In this document: one piece after another, positions 11,961-23,496 of the stretch | Numbering within the stretch: position 1 is the first letter of the stretch | Layout: each line of letters begins with the position of its first letter | DNA from: Wyeomyia smithii | Taxonomy: Eukaryota; Arthropoda; Insecta; Diptera; Culicidae | Direction: 5' to 3' | Assembly (NCBI RefSeq): GCF_029784165.1 | Contig: NC_073696.1 | Span: 240,854,892 to 240,918,891 of the forward strand | Length of the DNA: 64,000 bases | The notes under the pieces: model-generated | Databases searched by the model: none | Told to the model about the DNA's origin: nothing | What the model saw: only the letters and a program-made list of their open reading frames with translations | Made by a program: the position numbers and the translations under genes

Positions 11961-14176
11961 TACCCAAAAAAAAACAACATTAAAAACCTTTAGAGTTGCT
12001 GAAATTGTACATAGTTATACCATAATTTAACTATGTTTTTCATTGAAAATACATCAATTTTACATTAAACATCATTGTCCAGAACAATAAAAAACATCGT
12101 TTTTGCTATTTTTCATTCGAAGTTGTTAGGAAAGTTGTGTTTTGATCTGTTTCGATCTTTTTTTCTTAGTTTTGGGAATTACGATTCTTTCATTCGGAAA
12201 CTACAGAAACTCGAAAACAACAGAGCCTCAAAAACTTTTGTGTAATTGTAGTTTGTAGGGTGAATTTTTATTGCTAATAATATTTTGGTGTTTGTCATAA
12301 AAATCAAACCAGTTGAAGAACTCATTGTGGGGCAAAAGTACGCACGAAGCTTCTATAACCGTAACGAAAATATGTGTTTAAGGTCGAATATCATCCAATA
12401 TAGATATTTTTGCAACAGGAATGATGCCCAGGAAAATGGCCCAGACGCCATTTTGAATTCCAAGATAGGACCCCCCAAAATGTGTATTTCTGGAATTAAA
12501 ATGACGCATTAAGATTCGAAATCGACTTAAGATGCCATTCTCAATGCCAACTTAAGATGGTGACTTCTGGTTCGTATGGAGCTGTGTTCAGGTCTCTTGG
12601 CATCATTCTGACTCCAAAAGCACTTATATGAGGTGGTGTTCGGTTGATTTTAGATACTTTCAGGAAACCGGAAGTCATCGTATTTAATCGCAAAATCGCG
12701 TTTGGAATTGATTTCTGGTCTCTGCACATCATCCCGATCCCGATTCCCGTGACATGTACGAATAATAAAGCTGTTCTTCCGTCCATTAATTAATTAAACC
12801 AGAAAACCAAACTTTTCTGCCGAATCCGATGTGTTCAATATTCTAGAAATAATCGCAAAAATCTATTTGAATAAAATCAAGAAAACGCATTTAATTTCCT
12901 GCATCAGATTCTTACAAAATTAAAATTATTCAAATATGAAAAGTCAATTAGGTTCAGCTTTTTACTCGTAATTGAAAAATTGTCTAATATGCCATTTTTT
13001 CCATAAGCGAGGAAATTGTTTCTCGTGATAGTAAACATCCCAAACAACATCCCTACAGAAGCCGATCAGTCAAAAATGTATTTTTAGAGGCAGCAAATGG
13101 AAAAAAAATAATTTAAAATAATTGAGAAATTGTCTAATATACAAGATGTTTTAAACCTGCACCAACCAGTGTGTTATTACTGCATATATTGATTTACTAC
13201 TCTTTCAAGTTGGTCTTGTGGCCTGGTAAGCGATGATAATTTTCCACAATAATCCGGATATCCGCGGATATCGCGCAACATCCCTAGTTCTTGCATCGAA
13301 TTTTGCTTTTTCACGAAGAACATTTACTGCGACAAGATTTTTATTTCGAACCGCAAAACTAATGTTAATGGTCCTATGATCAAAAATCGTGACTGTTTCC
13401 TACTTTCAAGGATAGAAAAAAATCACTCACTCGGAGAATCATTTCCGATTCTTTATCGCACAGAATACTTTTGTCAGTTTTCATTGATCATTGATGATAC
13501 GGCTGCTTAGGTACAGATATGAAAAAGAATCGTCAATGACACTTACAGGAGAATCACAGGAGTGTGTCTTACCGTACCATGCTCGTGAACACTCGCGAAT
13601 AGAGCAGCATGTGCAGGTACTAATATGCGAGCGCACCCTATGACTTACTGATTAGACACGTTCTCGAAGCAACGCACTTTTAATATCTCTTAACATTACG
13701 AATGACACTAAACGTAGATTGCCTGTTGTGTTTATTCGACTTTTTGAGCGCATACTGAAAAAAACTAGCAGGAATACTCAAGTATAGAAATTTTGTAAAA
13801 TTTTTTTTATTCAATTATGAGGATTTTAACTAAAATTTTTACACAATCAATCATTTTGACATTTCAACACTATCAAAGTTGTGTAATAGAAACTTTAAAG
13901 ATTTATTTGCTTTCGTAAATGAAGCTTTCCATGTGTAGGGATTTAAACTTACTTGCCTAGAAAAAGGGAAATAATCTTAAAACCAGTTTTGTTGCTAAGA
14001 ATTTAGAAATTGTTTATATCGTTGAGAAATGGGTTTAAGTAGACATGAATAAAACAGTAGTGTCTTTTTACATTTACGAGCGGAGGCCTACTGCGACGTT
14101 AAAAAAATGAAGTGAATCAAATAAAAGTGTTGACCGTTTGCAAGCCCGCTCTAGTCGAGTGATTTTGAAGGCATAG
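11961..14176. other. No gene supported; repeat-like patch at 12.36-12.78 kb
   Basis: The patch around 12360-12780 shares the phrases GAATATCA, ATATAGATAT and GGAATGATGCCCAG-like words with 39960-40170, suggesting an old interspersed repeat. Everything else is AT-rich sequence with short frames. Confidence 0.35.
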
Positions 14177-14208
14177 AAGAAGAAGAAGAAGAAGAAGAAG
14201 AAGAGAAA
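14177..14208 (+). repeat. (GAA)n microsatellite
   Basis: About nine to ten AGA/GAA trinucleotides in a row. It lies just before the GH19 relic at 14226 and makes a serine-rich minus-strand frame that should not be taken for a protein. Confidence 0.9.
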
Positions 14209-14225
14209 TCCTGAACTACTTTGTG

Positions 14226-14430
14226 ATTATGAGAACAAGCATGCGTGTATCGGTTTGGTTTTGAGTGAAAAAGGTACGGCCTCAAGCTAGACCTTTTAAC
14301 GATTTCTATCTCACAACGAAAGCTATAAATGGTAGAATAGAGCATCGCAATCATTGGGCCGCCAGAAAAAGAAGAATTAACTACGAAATAGCCAGGAACA
14401 CTTTGTGCGGTGAGGAGTCTGAACACTCAT
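14226..14430 (+). pseudogene. GH19 chitinase-like relic, C-terminal third
   Basis: On the plus strand the translation follows the intact copies: a stretch like MSMLVSVW, then a stop where they have YWET, then VRPQA.PF..FYLTTKAING. The next block corresponds to NHPSAKRRYSFY with substitutions (NHWAARKRRINY). The N-terminal two thirds, including the catalytic glutamates, are missing; a GAA microsatellite sits where they would end. It is a truncated, frame-broken paralogue lying 1.3 kb from the intact gene at 15695-16234. Confidence 0.85.
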
Positions 14431-14439
14431 GCATCATTT

Positions 14440-15694
14440 GTTAGCAGTGCATAGAAGCAATATTTTAGGCGCGCATTAGATGTGAACAAACAATCAATAA
14501 AGTGTGGTTTTCTAAAAACAATCACTAATTGTTTCCCTGAAAGTATGATGACAGAAAAAGTTTGATCGGTTATCCGATTTTTGTTTCAAACATTCTGATG
14601 AGGCAATGGTGCTGGGATTAGCAGGATATCCGGCCATAGATATCCGACAAATTTCCAAACTTCCCGATCAACCGAAAATCCGAATATTATTATTCAATAG
14701 AATATTGGGATATTTGGGTAGCCGGATATCCGGATCCTGTATCCGAATACAGTTTAATGAAACTTTTTTACATAAATAATAGAAAAATCCCTTTCACGCG
14801 TTATTTAAATACATTGAATGGGCTTTAAAAACCATACAAAAAATCGGATATCCGGATAGAAATTATCCATTTCCGAATAGTATTCATTTACCTATCCGTA
14901 ATCCGAGCTTTGGATAACCGGATCACAAATATATGAGGCTAAAGGTCCTAACAATTTTGGGCAAAAGCTCAAAATGGTGAATAACTTTGAGCCACTTTTT
15001 AAAGAACTGTTTGATTAAGCTCACGCGCCCAGCCACTGAAAAATGCCGACAAGCTACTCAGCATTTCAAGGCTTTTTCAGGGTAATGTAATCATAGTTTT
15101 CAGTACCGTAAAATGAGGGAGTAAAATTGTCAACTTTGCTACTATCAATGCATTTCTTGCTAATTGTTGACTCATGCTATAATATGGATTGAAAATAAAG
15201 TAGATTTTCATTGCATAGGAAACATTCGGTTCAAACTGACACGAAGAAATAATGCGCGACACGTAAAGTTCGTGAAATTTGTTCCCATAATAGTTCTTGA
15301 GATAAAATATCACCGCAGACTAATACACATAACACTTTGAAAAAATTTTCAAGAAAATCGTGGTAGAGATGATATTAGTACTTTTTGTTAGTAGCACTAG
15401 CACCACCTACTGCCGTGTTCGCACTGCGTCAGGTATTTTGACAGCAGCGCTGGCGTACGTGCATGTGTGAAATTGGAAACCGCTTGCGACCAATAGTCGG
15501 TCGAAAAGATCACTAAAAAGTTTTGTAGCACACTTACCATTTCGAGTATTCGCGCTTGTTAGAAATGCCTAAGAACATAGGATGGACATCTAAGCTTTTG
15601 GTGTCATCATGCTTCAAGTTACAACAGAAAGTTTTATTTCGGTAGCACATTTTATTCATGATATTTCCAATATCTAACAGGCATACAAGTTATT
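14440..15694. other. No gene; CCGGATATCCGG-rich patch
   Basis: Between about 14625 and 14930 the palindromic word GGATATCCGG and variants recur many times in both orientations, as in the ends of a decayed DNA element; a smaller patch is at 13250. The remainder is AT-rich. A 78-codon minus-strand frame (15077-15313) has no recognisable features. Confidence 0.4.
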
Positions 15695-16234
15695 TCATTC
15701 CTCGCTTGCAAGGTTGACAACACCCAAGACTCTAGCGGCTTTACAATAGAAACTGTATCGTCTTTTTGCAGATGGATGGTTGGATCTTCCCTCCAGTGCA
15801 CCGTTTATGGCTTTAGTTGTGAAATAAAAATTTCTAAAAGGTGCTGCTTGCGGTCGTACTTTAGTTTCCCAAAACAAGACCGATACAAGCATACTCATGT
15901 AAGGGTCTGCTGACACTAAATCCGGGCTGTTAACTAGTCTATCGTCTCCAAAAAGGTCCCTCGATGCCGCTGCGTAGTTACCTGCCCAAGTTAGCTTAAT
16001 ATATCTTCGGCCATAGTAGGGAGGGTAGGAATATCCGGCTCCTCGACCGATTTCTTCCCGGTGCAGGAAACCTCTACTCTCATGAATCAGTTGAGCGATG
16101 AACATCGCCACCTCGTTCGAACAGCTTATGGAATTGTTGGTTTGATTAATGACCTCCGCGGAAACCTCAACTCCGACTGAGCCGAATCCACATTCGGATA
16201 ATATTCTATTCAACTGCACACTACTAATCACCAT
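15695..16234 (-). CDS. GH19 chitinase/lysozyme-like protein, copy 1
   Basis: A single-exon 179-residue protein. GH19 enzymes cut beta-1,4 links next to N-acetylglucosamine, in chitin or in some cases peptidoglycan, by an inverting mechanism using two glutamates. Here HES places the first at residue 52 and REE gives candidates for the second at 60-61. PYYGRRYIKLTW (72-83) aligns with the substrate-cleft motif GRGYIQLT of the family but carries GRR and K for GRG and Q, so activity may be altered. KAING near 141-145 is conserved. There is no N-terminal hydrophobic segment, so it is probably not classically secreted unless an upstream exon was missed. The ATG follows CTCCACC and lies about 50 bp after a TATA box. 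At 179 residues it is compact, more like phage/bacterial forms than plant enzymes. AATAAA follows at about 15656-15651. Confidence 0.85.
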   Translation of the reverse strand: MVISSVQLNRILSECGFGSVGVEVSAEVINQTNNSISCSNEVAMFIAQLIHESRGFLHREEIGRGAGYSYPPYYGRRYIKLTWAGNYAAASRDLFGDDRLVNSPDLVSADPYMSMLVSVLFWETKVRPQAAPFRNFYFTTKAINGALEGRSNHPSAKRRYSFYCKAARVLGVVNLASEE

Positions 16235-16235
16235 G

Positions 16236-16292
16236 GTGGAGAAAGGAATTGCGAATGGTAGCTGATTCGGTGAAGGGTATCTGATTTATACC
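16236..16292 (-). promoter_or_regulatory. Core promoter of GH19 copy 1
   Basis: On the minus strand GGTATAAAT (16292-16284) lies about 50 bp before the ATG, followed by TCAGCTACCATTCG, an arthropod-initiator-like TCAG about 28 bp after the TATA box. GH19 copy 2 has CAACTACCATTCG at the same place, and copy 3 has TATAAATA at the same distance, so this arrangement appears to be conserved with the gene. Confidence 0.65.
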
Positions 16293-16295
16293 TGT

Positions 16296-16984
16296 GTACA
16301 GCCAACTTGCGCTATCAGCAGTGAATCAATACTGATGATTGTAATATGCACTTCGTCAAAATTTTTTTAGATCAACGTTATGAGGCAGACGTTTATGAAA
16401 ACGAGCACGACAATAGATATATATTTATATATAATATTAGTAAAGATCCCCGGGTTTTTCGGTACATTTTTTTTACATGTTTGCAAGCGGTGAACAACAA
16501 AATTCGTTAACGTGCATTCTGCCCACTCGGTAATCTGTTACAAAACACTCGAAAATACCAAGATGTGTGCCAGAACGACTGTTTAACGAAAATTGATTTT
16601 TTTCGGTACTTTACCCCAACTCTTTTCAATGTTTTACACTTAAACTTTTTTACACTTCAAATTTCCTTTGACTTATTGAATACTTGAATACAATGAGAAC
16701 GAAATCCTTTACTCTAGCCGGTCGTCCACTATCTTCCTAGCTGATATTGTTGATATACACAATGGAAGATTACCACTTGCTAAATGGTTTACCGTGAACC
16801 TTTTACTGAGATTTATCTTGCAGTTCATAGAACAGTACAATGTAGCTGCGCAATGCTTCCTATTTCGACGCCATTTTGAACAGAACCGAGCATGCATAAC
16901 AGCATCACCCTTGTTTGTGGGAAATTTAGGAGTATTGAGATTTTCAAAACATGTAGAAGTAATAGGACCTGGGGATTTATCTAG
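16296..16984. other. No gene seen
   Basis: Short overlapping frames on both strands (for example 16709-17026 minus) do not resemble known proteins. No repeat boundary is obvious. Confidence 0.35.
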
Positions 16985-17700
16985 GCAGGTCAACGAGAAA
17001 GAACAAGGCCAATGAGATACGGGCACGGAACGACACGACCACGATTTTAAGACGAAAGAAGCACCAGCAAGACGATTGTGAACTTTAGGAGCTGAAGAAG
17101 CTGTACCGTGCCAGTGATACGCGGAAGTTCTATGAGAAAGTGAATCAGTCTCGCAAAGGGTATGTACCGCAAGCCGACATGTGCAACGTCGCGGATGGGA
17201 ACCTTCTCACGGATGCCAGCGAGGTAGTCGACAGGTGGAAAGAGTACCTTGATGGACACCTTAATGGCGATACAGTAAACAGAAATGGAGCAGGAACTGA
17301 CCTGGGAGCACCAGCAGCAGATGATCGAGTACCAGCCCCCGATGTTCATGAAGTTGGCGCAGCTACCGCGATATCTCGCGGCTGCCTATGATACAGTCAA
17401 TCGAGAACAGCTATGGTAGATCATGCACGACAACGGATTTCCGGATAAACTGACTCGACTGGTCAAGGCCACCATGGCGCAAGTGATGTGCTACGTGCGT
17501 GTTCGGGAATACTCTCGAGTCTCTTTGAATCGCGCAGAGGGTTGAGACAAGGTGATGGACTTTCCTGTTTGCTTTTTAACATCGCCTTTGAGGGTATGCT
17601 GAAAGCCAAGAGGCTTCTAGGGGACCAACATCAGCCTCCCATCTTAAGTTTCTATAGACGGCAATGAGCTTGAGGTGATTGACGAGTTTGGGGTTACTGA
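16985..17700 (+). pseudogene. Decayed non-LTR retrotransposon RT fragment
   Basis: The plus strand shows linker and reverse transcriptase motifs of a non-LTR element. KFYEKVNQSRKGY and EYLDGHLNG come first, then an AAYDTVNREQLW block with GFPDKL corresponding to the RT core, then EGLRQGDGLSCLLFNIAFEG, the conserved GLRQGD motif. Stops and frameshifts separate the parts, and about 100 residues are missing between the linker and RT core. The catalytic YADD region is not visible. It is a different lineage from the intact element at 27521-33389; its QGD and LLFNIA.EG words resemble CR1/R1-like mosquito elements. Confidence 0.75.
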
Positions 17701-19230
17701 TGACCGCCGACTATAACACCAGAAAATAGACCCAGAGCCGCATCCAGGCTGGAAATTGTGCCTACATGTTTTCCGCGCAATTTTCACTATGGGTTACATC
17801 CTAGATGGCTGGCGGCAAGATGACAGGAGGAAAAAAGTAGGAGGTTGTATCCAAGACACGACCGCATAACTGACGTAGAACTACACACACTATTAACAAA
17901 TGCATTGTTGTAAGTGTTTCATTACTGAGTCATAAAGTCTCCAAACGCTTGCTTTGTGCTGCTTCAACAGTTGGGGAATAAAGACACTGAAAACACGAGC
18001 TGTGAAAACTGTTTCACATTCAGTAAATTGCTAGTATCCAGAACAGATTGCTTGCTTGAGTTGTCAAAAAATGATTAACCTTCAAATGCTTGTTTATTCG
18101 CCTTACGAATGGCATTTTGCTGCTCAAAATTGGATTTGCTGATGGCAACCTTTATGCTGCCTCAGTAGTGGGGCAATAACGGTAGTCTGACGTTATACGC
18201 TGAGAAGTGAGAAGAACCGCTCTGCTCCTGAGACATGGTGACCAACCACAGGGGCAAGTGATTTGTTTGTTTTAAAAGCAGACACATACGCAACCCACTG
18301 CAATTCGCTGTTACTTCTGAGTGCTAATATCTGCTGCTACTGCTGTCAACGTTGTGGACGGTCCAGCCAGCTTAGCTCCCGACTGATGAATGTAGCTGAT
18401 TTTACCAAAAACACTCTTTTATAGCCGAAGGTTGCTACGAAATAGGCCACGCCTTTCTGTTCAGTTTTACCATTCTCTAATGTTCTTTAGACGAATTTTT
18501 CCACAATTCGCATTTGATTTTTGTATACAGCGAATAAACGAATAAACGATGGTGCTCTCACACACGCAACGATTTTAACCCGTATCGTGTTGCGGTTTGT
18601 AAGATCAAGCGATTTCGTTTGCTCGCTGTTGCGTGTTGCATCATGTTGCAACTAAGCAGCTGGGAGACGACGAAATTCTGTTCATGTTGATTGATTGAAT
18701 CGACTTCAATTTATTACTGTAAGTCGAATTAATCACCTTTGTCAAGGCGTTCCAACAGAACAGGACAGTTTGTTGTCCAAAATCGGTTATGTTGATTGCA
18801 GCTTTTGTGCTGCCCTAAATGTTGGGGGCATAAGGTAAATAAATAAAGTAAATTTTTTGATTGGACAGAATTTGATAGCTAGAACCCAGCACAAAATGCT
18901 TGTGTTATTGCCAAAAAATTATTACCCTCAATTATTTGTTTATTTGCCTTAAGAAAGACATTTTGCTGTTCAAAATCTGTAGAAGCTGTTCTCGCATTCA
19001 GTAAATAAATCGGCCGCGACAGATTGTGTTTTCTTGGATTCAGCACAGAATGTGTTGTTGCCAAGATAAAGCAAAACTCTATTGCGGGGAGAGTACCGAA
19101 GCCCTTAACTGGCATATCGACACGTCTGGTGCTACCTCGCTGCTGCTTAGATACTCGATGTGATTTGTTTACTGGCGTAACCAGCTGCTGCAACTACCGC
19201 AATTCGCTACGATGCGGCTAACAAGTTTTA
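17701..19230. repeat. Diverged repeats in noncoding DNA
   Basis: A motif like TGCTGCYTYARYAGTTGGGG followed by ATAA occurs near 17958, 18150 and 18797, and two roughly 100-bp segments (18050-18130 and 18885-18985) share ATGCTTG, TTTATTYGCCTTA and CATTTTGCTG in order. This suggests an old tandem or segmental duplication. The minus frame 18879-19193 has no recognisable domain. Confidence 0.4.
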
Positions 19231-21060
19231 CTATTCTGTCGACCTTTTTAGGAAAAGGCAGCAAGCGACCAATCAGAGGACGTTATTTTTGTTTCAACAA
19301 GGCTACAATACTTCGCATAATTAATCAATACTTTACTACATTTGGGTGGATGCGTGTATGATTTTCCAATCAATTGCTGCAAGAATCAAGGAAATCGGTT
19401 GAAAACAAACCGATTCATAAGCATTTAAAAAGGGACGTCCCCTTTTCGTTAATAGTTTTTCTATTTACATCCCTGTGTGGTAGGCTAAAGAAAAACGTTG
19501 TTCTACGTCAAAACGACTCAACTCTGTCAAACCTCTGTCACACGCTTTGTCTTATACAAAAATTGGGCCTGCAGCACACTATTCGGAAAGACCTAGCGAT
19601 TGAAACCACAGCTGGCTCTTGGGTCCTACAGAACTATCGCCAGAGAATCACCGGTCATGAGGAGAATAGGCATTCAGAAGCAAAAAACGTAAAATTGAGT
19701 CACACATGGAAAAGTTTTTAACAGAAAATTTTTGAAAAGAAAACTGAGTTAACTGGTTCTTTGAAGTAACTTTTTGTGTTTAATAAGTTTTTATCAATGT
19801 AGAATCTCAAATTCAATTTGTTCAATTTTTTTGTCGTAGTACTTCGTCTTTGTTTCCTATACTAGATTAAATTTTGTAAAATTATCATTTTTAATCATTT
19901 AACAATATTGCTTCACTGCTTAATGGTGAAAATAGAGAAAGTTTGAAGGTCAAGCTTTCTCATACACTTTCCTCGCTATTGCCTTGCTTCCCGGACACGG
20001 ATAACAATAACATGGACGGAATAAATTCCACTACCTACCATTTTTGACTCAACAAATCGTTTTGTTTCGTTTCTTATTCTCGAGTCTGCGTTGCCCCGCT
20101 TATATTGCAAAAGTCTTCTCTCAATTCGATACAAATAACCGCGTGTTGAAAATTCAACTTCATTCTTGTTCGTCACAAGGTAGCGAGAGCTGATTACGAG
20201 TCAACTATCAGGCACTGCGGAACACCTTACCTTTAATCTGCATACGGCAGTAACAGGGCCCATCGTATGCTGCAAGATATTTTGCTGGCACAACTAAAAA
20301 TCTATACTCAACTCGATATAATAGACTGCGTATAGAAAAATTCAACTTTATTCTTGTTCTTAACACGATAGCAAGTGGAGCCCTTATAACTGTTGGAAAT
20401 ACACGGTGTATAACAAACGTAGGGAAATATGTTAAACAAGAGTTTAAATCAATTTTTATTTTTGTATTACGTCACCATTTCGTACAACCCCTAGAGCTGA
20501 ATACATTTCTTCATCTCTCATCATTATTCAGAAATTCAGTAATTCAGATATTTTAAGATATATCGATTTGTGAAAAAAACTTCAACCCTTTTCAAAACAA
20601 TTTTCCCAACATATATGCAAAGACATATCCAAAAAGTTTCGTTGAGCTCTGAGACAGTGCTGCCAGCCTCAAGTCAAAGCGAAATTCTTCAGAAACTACA
20701 GATATACACTCAGAAATTTACAATGATGATAACACTGGTTAACACAGGTGCACTCCAAAAGCTCCAATCGGAAAAAATAAAAGATTATATCTATTCAACC
20801 ATTCATGTGAATTGAATGAGTTTTCTCGTAAGGATAACTTTGAAGCGACGAACCTGGCGAGTAATTATTATGTAAACTCTCACCTGAGTTGACGCGTTTT
20901 GGTAATGGCTAGGAGCACCGAATTTCATAGTAATGGTTTAATAACTATAATCTTCCATTTTTTCCAATTTGAGCTTTTGGAATGCACTTGTTTTCATTTT
21001 GTCGACCAGTTTAATCCTTTTTTTTTACTTATCCCACGCTCATCGCAAATGCATATCAAA
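19231..21060. other. No gene; weak direct repeat at 20.1/20.35 kb
   Basis: AAAATTCAACTTYATTCTTG followed by a CAC..GGTAGCGAG-like phrase occurs near 20146 and 20336. A 115-codon plus frame (19374-19721) and an 81-codon frame (20570-20815) match no family I know. Otherwise AT-rich. Confidence 0.35.
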
Positions 21061-21385
21061 TAATTGGGTTTTTTAGCTATACCACGTTTCTATATCATCT
21101 GAAAGAGCTGCGTTTTCTGACCAATACGTGATTTTCAAAAATTGTTTATCATTGTCATTAAATTTTTAAATCACGAAATCAAACTGCTCGAAATCGCTAC
21201 AATGACAGTTCGCCCATCTACCAACTGTCATTGTAGCGATTTAGAGAGATTTTTATTCTTCATTTAAAAATCAAAGGACAATGATATAAAATTTTAAAAA
21301 CATCACGTTTTGCTTAGAAAATTACACTCTTTTGATTGATATATAAAAACCAGAAATCCGTGAGTAGCTGAACAAAACCCAATTA
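21061..21385. mobile_element. Foldback MITE, TAATTGGGTT family, copy 1
   Basis: The element begins TAATTGGGTTTTTTAGCTAT and ends AACCCAATTA, and its two halves are diverged inverted copies of each other, meeting near the paired words CTACAATGACAGTT and AACTGTCATTGTAG. Arms are about 150 bp. A second copy is at 52866-53184 and a single arm at about 51268-51395. It is noncoding, and its transcript would form a long hairpin. Confidence 0.8.
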
Positions 21386-21518
21386 TCGAAACAACGAAGG
21401 ACATTTTTACATCAATTTCGTTTCGAACCCAGAACACCATCCGTTCAGGTAAAATCATCACACACTTGTTCCAGGTTGCTTCATCCAGCCTTGAACTACC
21501 ACGAAAATATATTTATAG

Positions 21519-22736
21519 TGAGCAATTCCGGCTGAAACTAGGCCACTAGGTGCACAAGGTCTTTCAAATTTGATATAAATGCACATAGTTATTAGGAATA
21601 GAGAAAAAATGATAATGCCATTTTTGTTTGATCGAATTTGTTGACTTCTTGGTCACCAAGGGGTGAAACAGTTTTCAGAAAAGTTGAAATTTTAGCAATT
21701 CTTGATGTTACATTTGAGCAATATCTCTGAACCAGGTTGCATCTTACTACAAGTAGCACTTTTTGGTAAAGAAGATTGGTAGGGCTTTCATTTGAAGTGA
21801 TCAGAATTCAGGCCACCAGAATTGGAAAGCTGTTAAAAAATGCTATAAGATGCAAGAAAAAAATTAGGTGAGCATTGGTGTTAACCAAAGTATTTAACGT
21901 ACACCGCGCGAACAACGTAGTAGCCATGTGCTGAGATGTTTTATCACGCATTCTGACAATTATTTTGTGGAACTAACGTTTGGCTGTGTTGAAAATTTTG
22001 AATTTACCAAAAATGCAGAAAAATACCAAAAAGTACTTATTTATACAGCTTATCACCAAACAGAGACAAGTTAATTTCGGATGCACTATTATTTTACAAG
22101 TGGGCGAGTTCGTTATTTTCACTAAACTCAAAAAACAGTAGTGGCGTACTAGTTGTAGCATAAATCGATTATGATAGGTACATGGAGCTAATAGGGTTTG
22201 AACATGTGCATCTATTTGGTCTCAGTAGACAGTTTACTCCGTTGATCGCGCGGTGTACGTTGAATATTTTGAAACTCAGCTCGGAAAATAGGTTCAATTG
22301 ATGGGATAACAATGATGCTCACTTAATTTTTTTCTTGCATCTTATAGCATTTTTTCTCAGCTTTTAAATACTGGTCTCAGATCGAAAATCGGTAGTTGCG
22401 AACACGGTCAAAATCACAATTCTCCGATATAATCCAAGATGGCGGCCTATATTCTGATTACTTCAAATGAAAGCCCTATCATTCCTCTTTATAGAAAAGT
22501 GCTACTTGTTGTACTTTACATAACGAATTTTAGAGATATAGCTCAAACAATACATCAAGAATTGCTAAAATTTCAACTTTCCTGAAAACTGTTTCACCCT
22601 GTCTCACCGAGGGGTCAACAAATTCGATCAAAAATGACAATATCATTTTTTCTCTATTTCTAAAAACTATGTGCATTTATATCAAAATTGAAAGACCTTG
22701 TGCACCTAGTGGCCTAGTTTCAGCGAGAATTGCTCA
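21519..22736. mobile_element. Long-inverted-repeat element, 1.2 kb
   Basis: Arms of about 400 bp (21519-21915) and 490 bp (22245-22736) are inverted copies. The outer ends read TGAGCAATTCYSGCTGAAAC and TTTCAGCGAGAATTGCTCA; GTGCACAAGGTCTTTCAA, GAATTGCTAAAATTTCAAC-type words and ACGTACACCGCGCG recur in mirror order. The right arm keeps about 80-100 bp missing from the left. The centre (about 330 bp) has a 62-codon frame with no domain. It resembles a foldback transposon with no transposase. Confidence 0.8.
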
Positions 22737-22914
22737 GTTATCAAATCTGCAAATACTAGAACTCTTCAACCTATATGACGAATATAACGTTTATAAGCAA
22801 GTGATAAAAATTGACTTAAGTTGGAAAATCGAATAGATTAGCAGATCTCATCTTGGCAAGTTCATACTTGACGGATGAATATTGTTCAACAGTTAAGCTT
22901 AGAAGTATTAGTAA

Positions 22915-23170
22915 TCGATGAAGTGCAAGCTCCCTGTCCTTGGGTCTAATCTCACATCTATCAAATTATTTGACTTGTGTCTGTTTGCACTTCTTCTCCA
23001 GCGTGCGTACACAAGGGCATGGTATGTCAATCGCGGGTAACAATTGCCATGACTAAATAAGATGACGCATTTGTCTAAGTTTAGCTTTCTTTAGAGATTA
23101 TCATAACAAATATATACTCATTGATTCCTTATCTTAAAGTTACACTTGTTTCTTATTTGAAGTGCATCGT
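22915..23170. repeat. Diverged noncoding block, copy B of three
   Basis: Carries AGCTCCCTGTCCTTGG, ATTTGACTTGTGTCTGT, CACAAGGGCAT, CATGACTAAATAAGATGACG and CATAACAAATAT in the same order as the blocks at 11545 and 37735. No frame is shared by the three. Confidence 0.6.
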
Positions 23171-23346
23171 CAGTTTATGCTGTTAGTGTCTAGATGAAAT
23201 GAAAGACTGATTTATTTCTGTAAAATACCTGACAATCAACAACTTTTTGCAAATCATTTGCTTTCAATACTGAAGTTTCTGTAAAAGTTTGCTGTTTTCT
23301 CGCTTGTAGCGATGGAGAGTGATTCACAAACAATAGAGAGTCTCAG

Positions 23347-23491
23347 GCCTCTGCCATAGTGAACGCCAACGCGAGCGATCGGGCGAGATTTTTGCCGTAG
23401 GTTAATGAACAGCTCTACTTACGGCTGTTCATTAACCTACGGCAAGAATCTCGCCCGATCGCTCGCGTTGGCATTCAGCATGGCAAAGGGC
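23347..23491. mobile_element. Near-perfect hairpin (foldback MITE), 145 bp
   Basis: Two arms of about 66 bp are nearly perfect inverted copies around a 12-bp loop (CTCTACTTACGG). Arm words include GCCAACGCGAGCGATCGGGC, then GAGAT then GCCGTAGGTTAATGAACAG. The arms are much more GC-rich than the surroundings. CTCAG lies directly at both edges and may be the target duplication. The outer 20 bp have diverged more than the inner arm. Confidence 0.85.
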
Positions 23492-23496
23492 CTCAG

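Noticed and set aside
14151..14426. Minus-strand 91-codon frame with a serine run
   Set aside because: Antisense of a GH19 relic and a GAA microsatellite.
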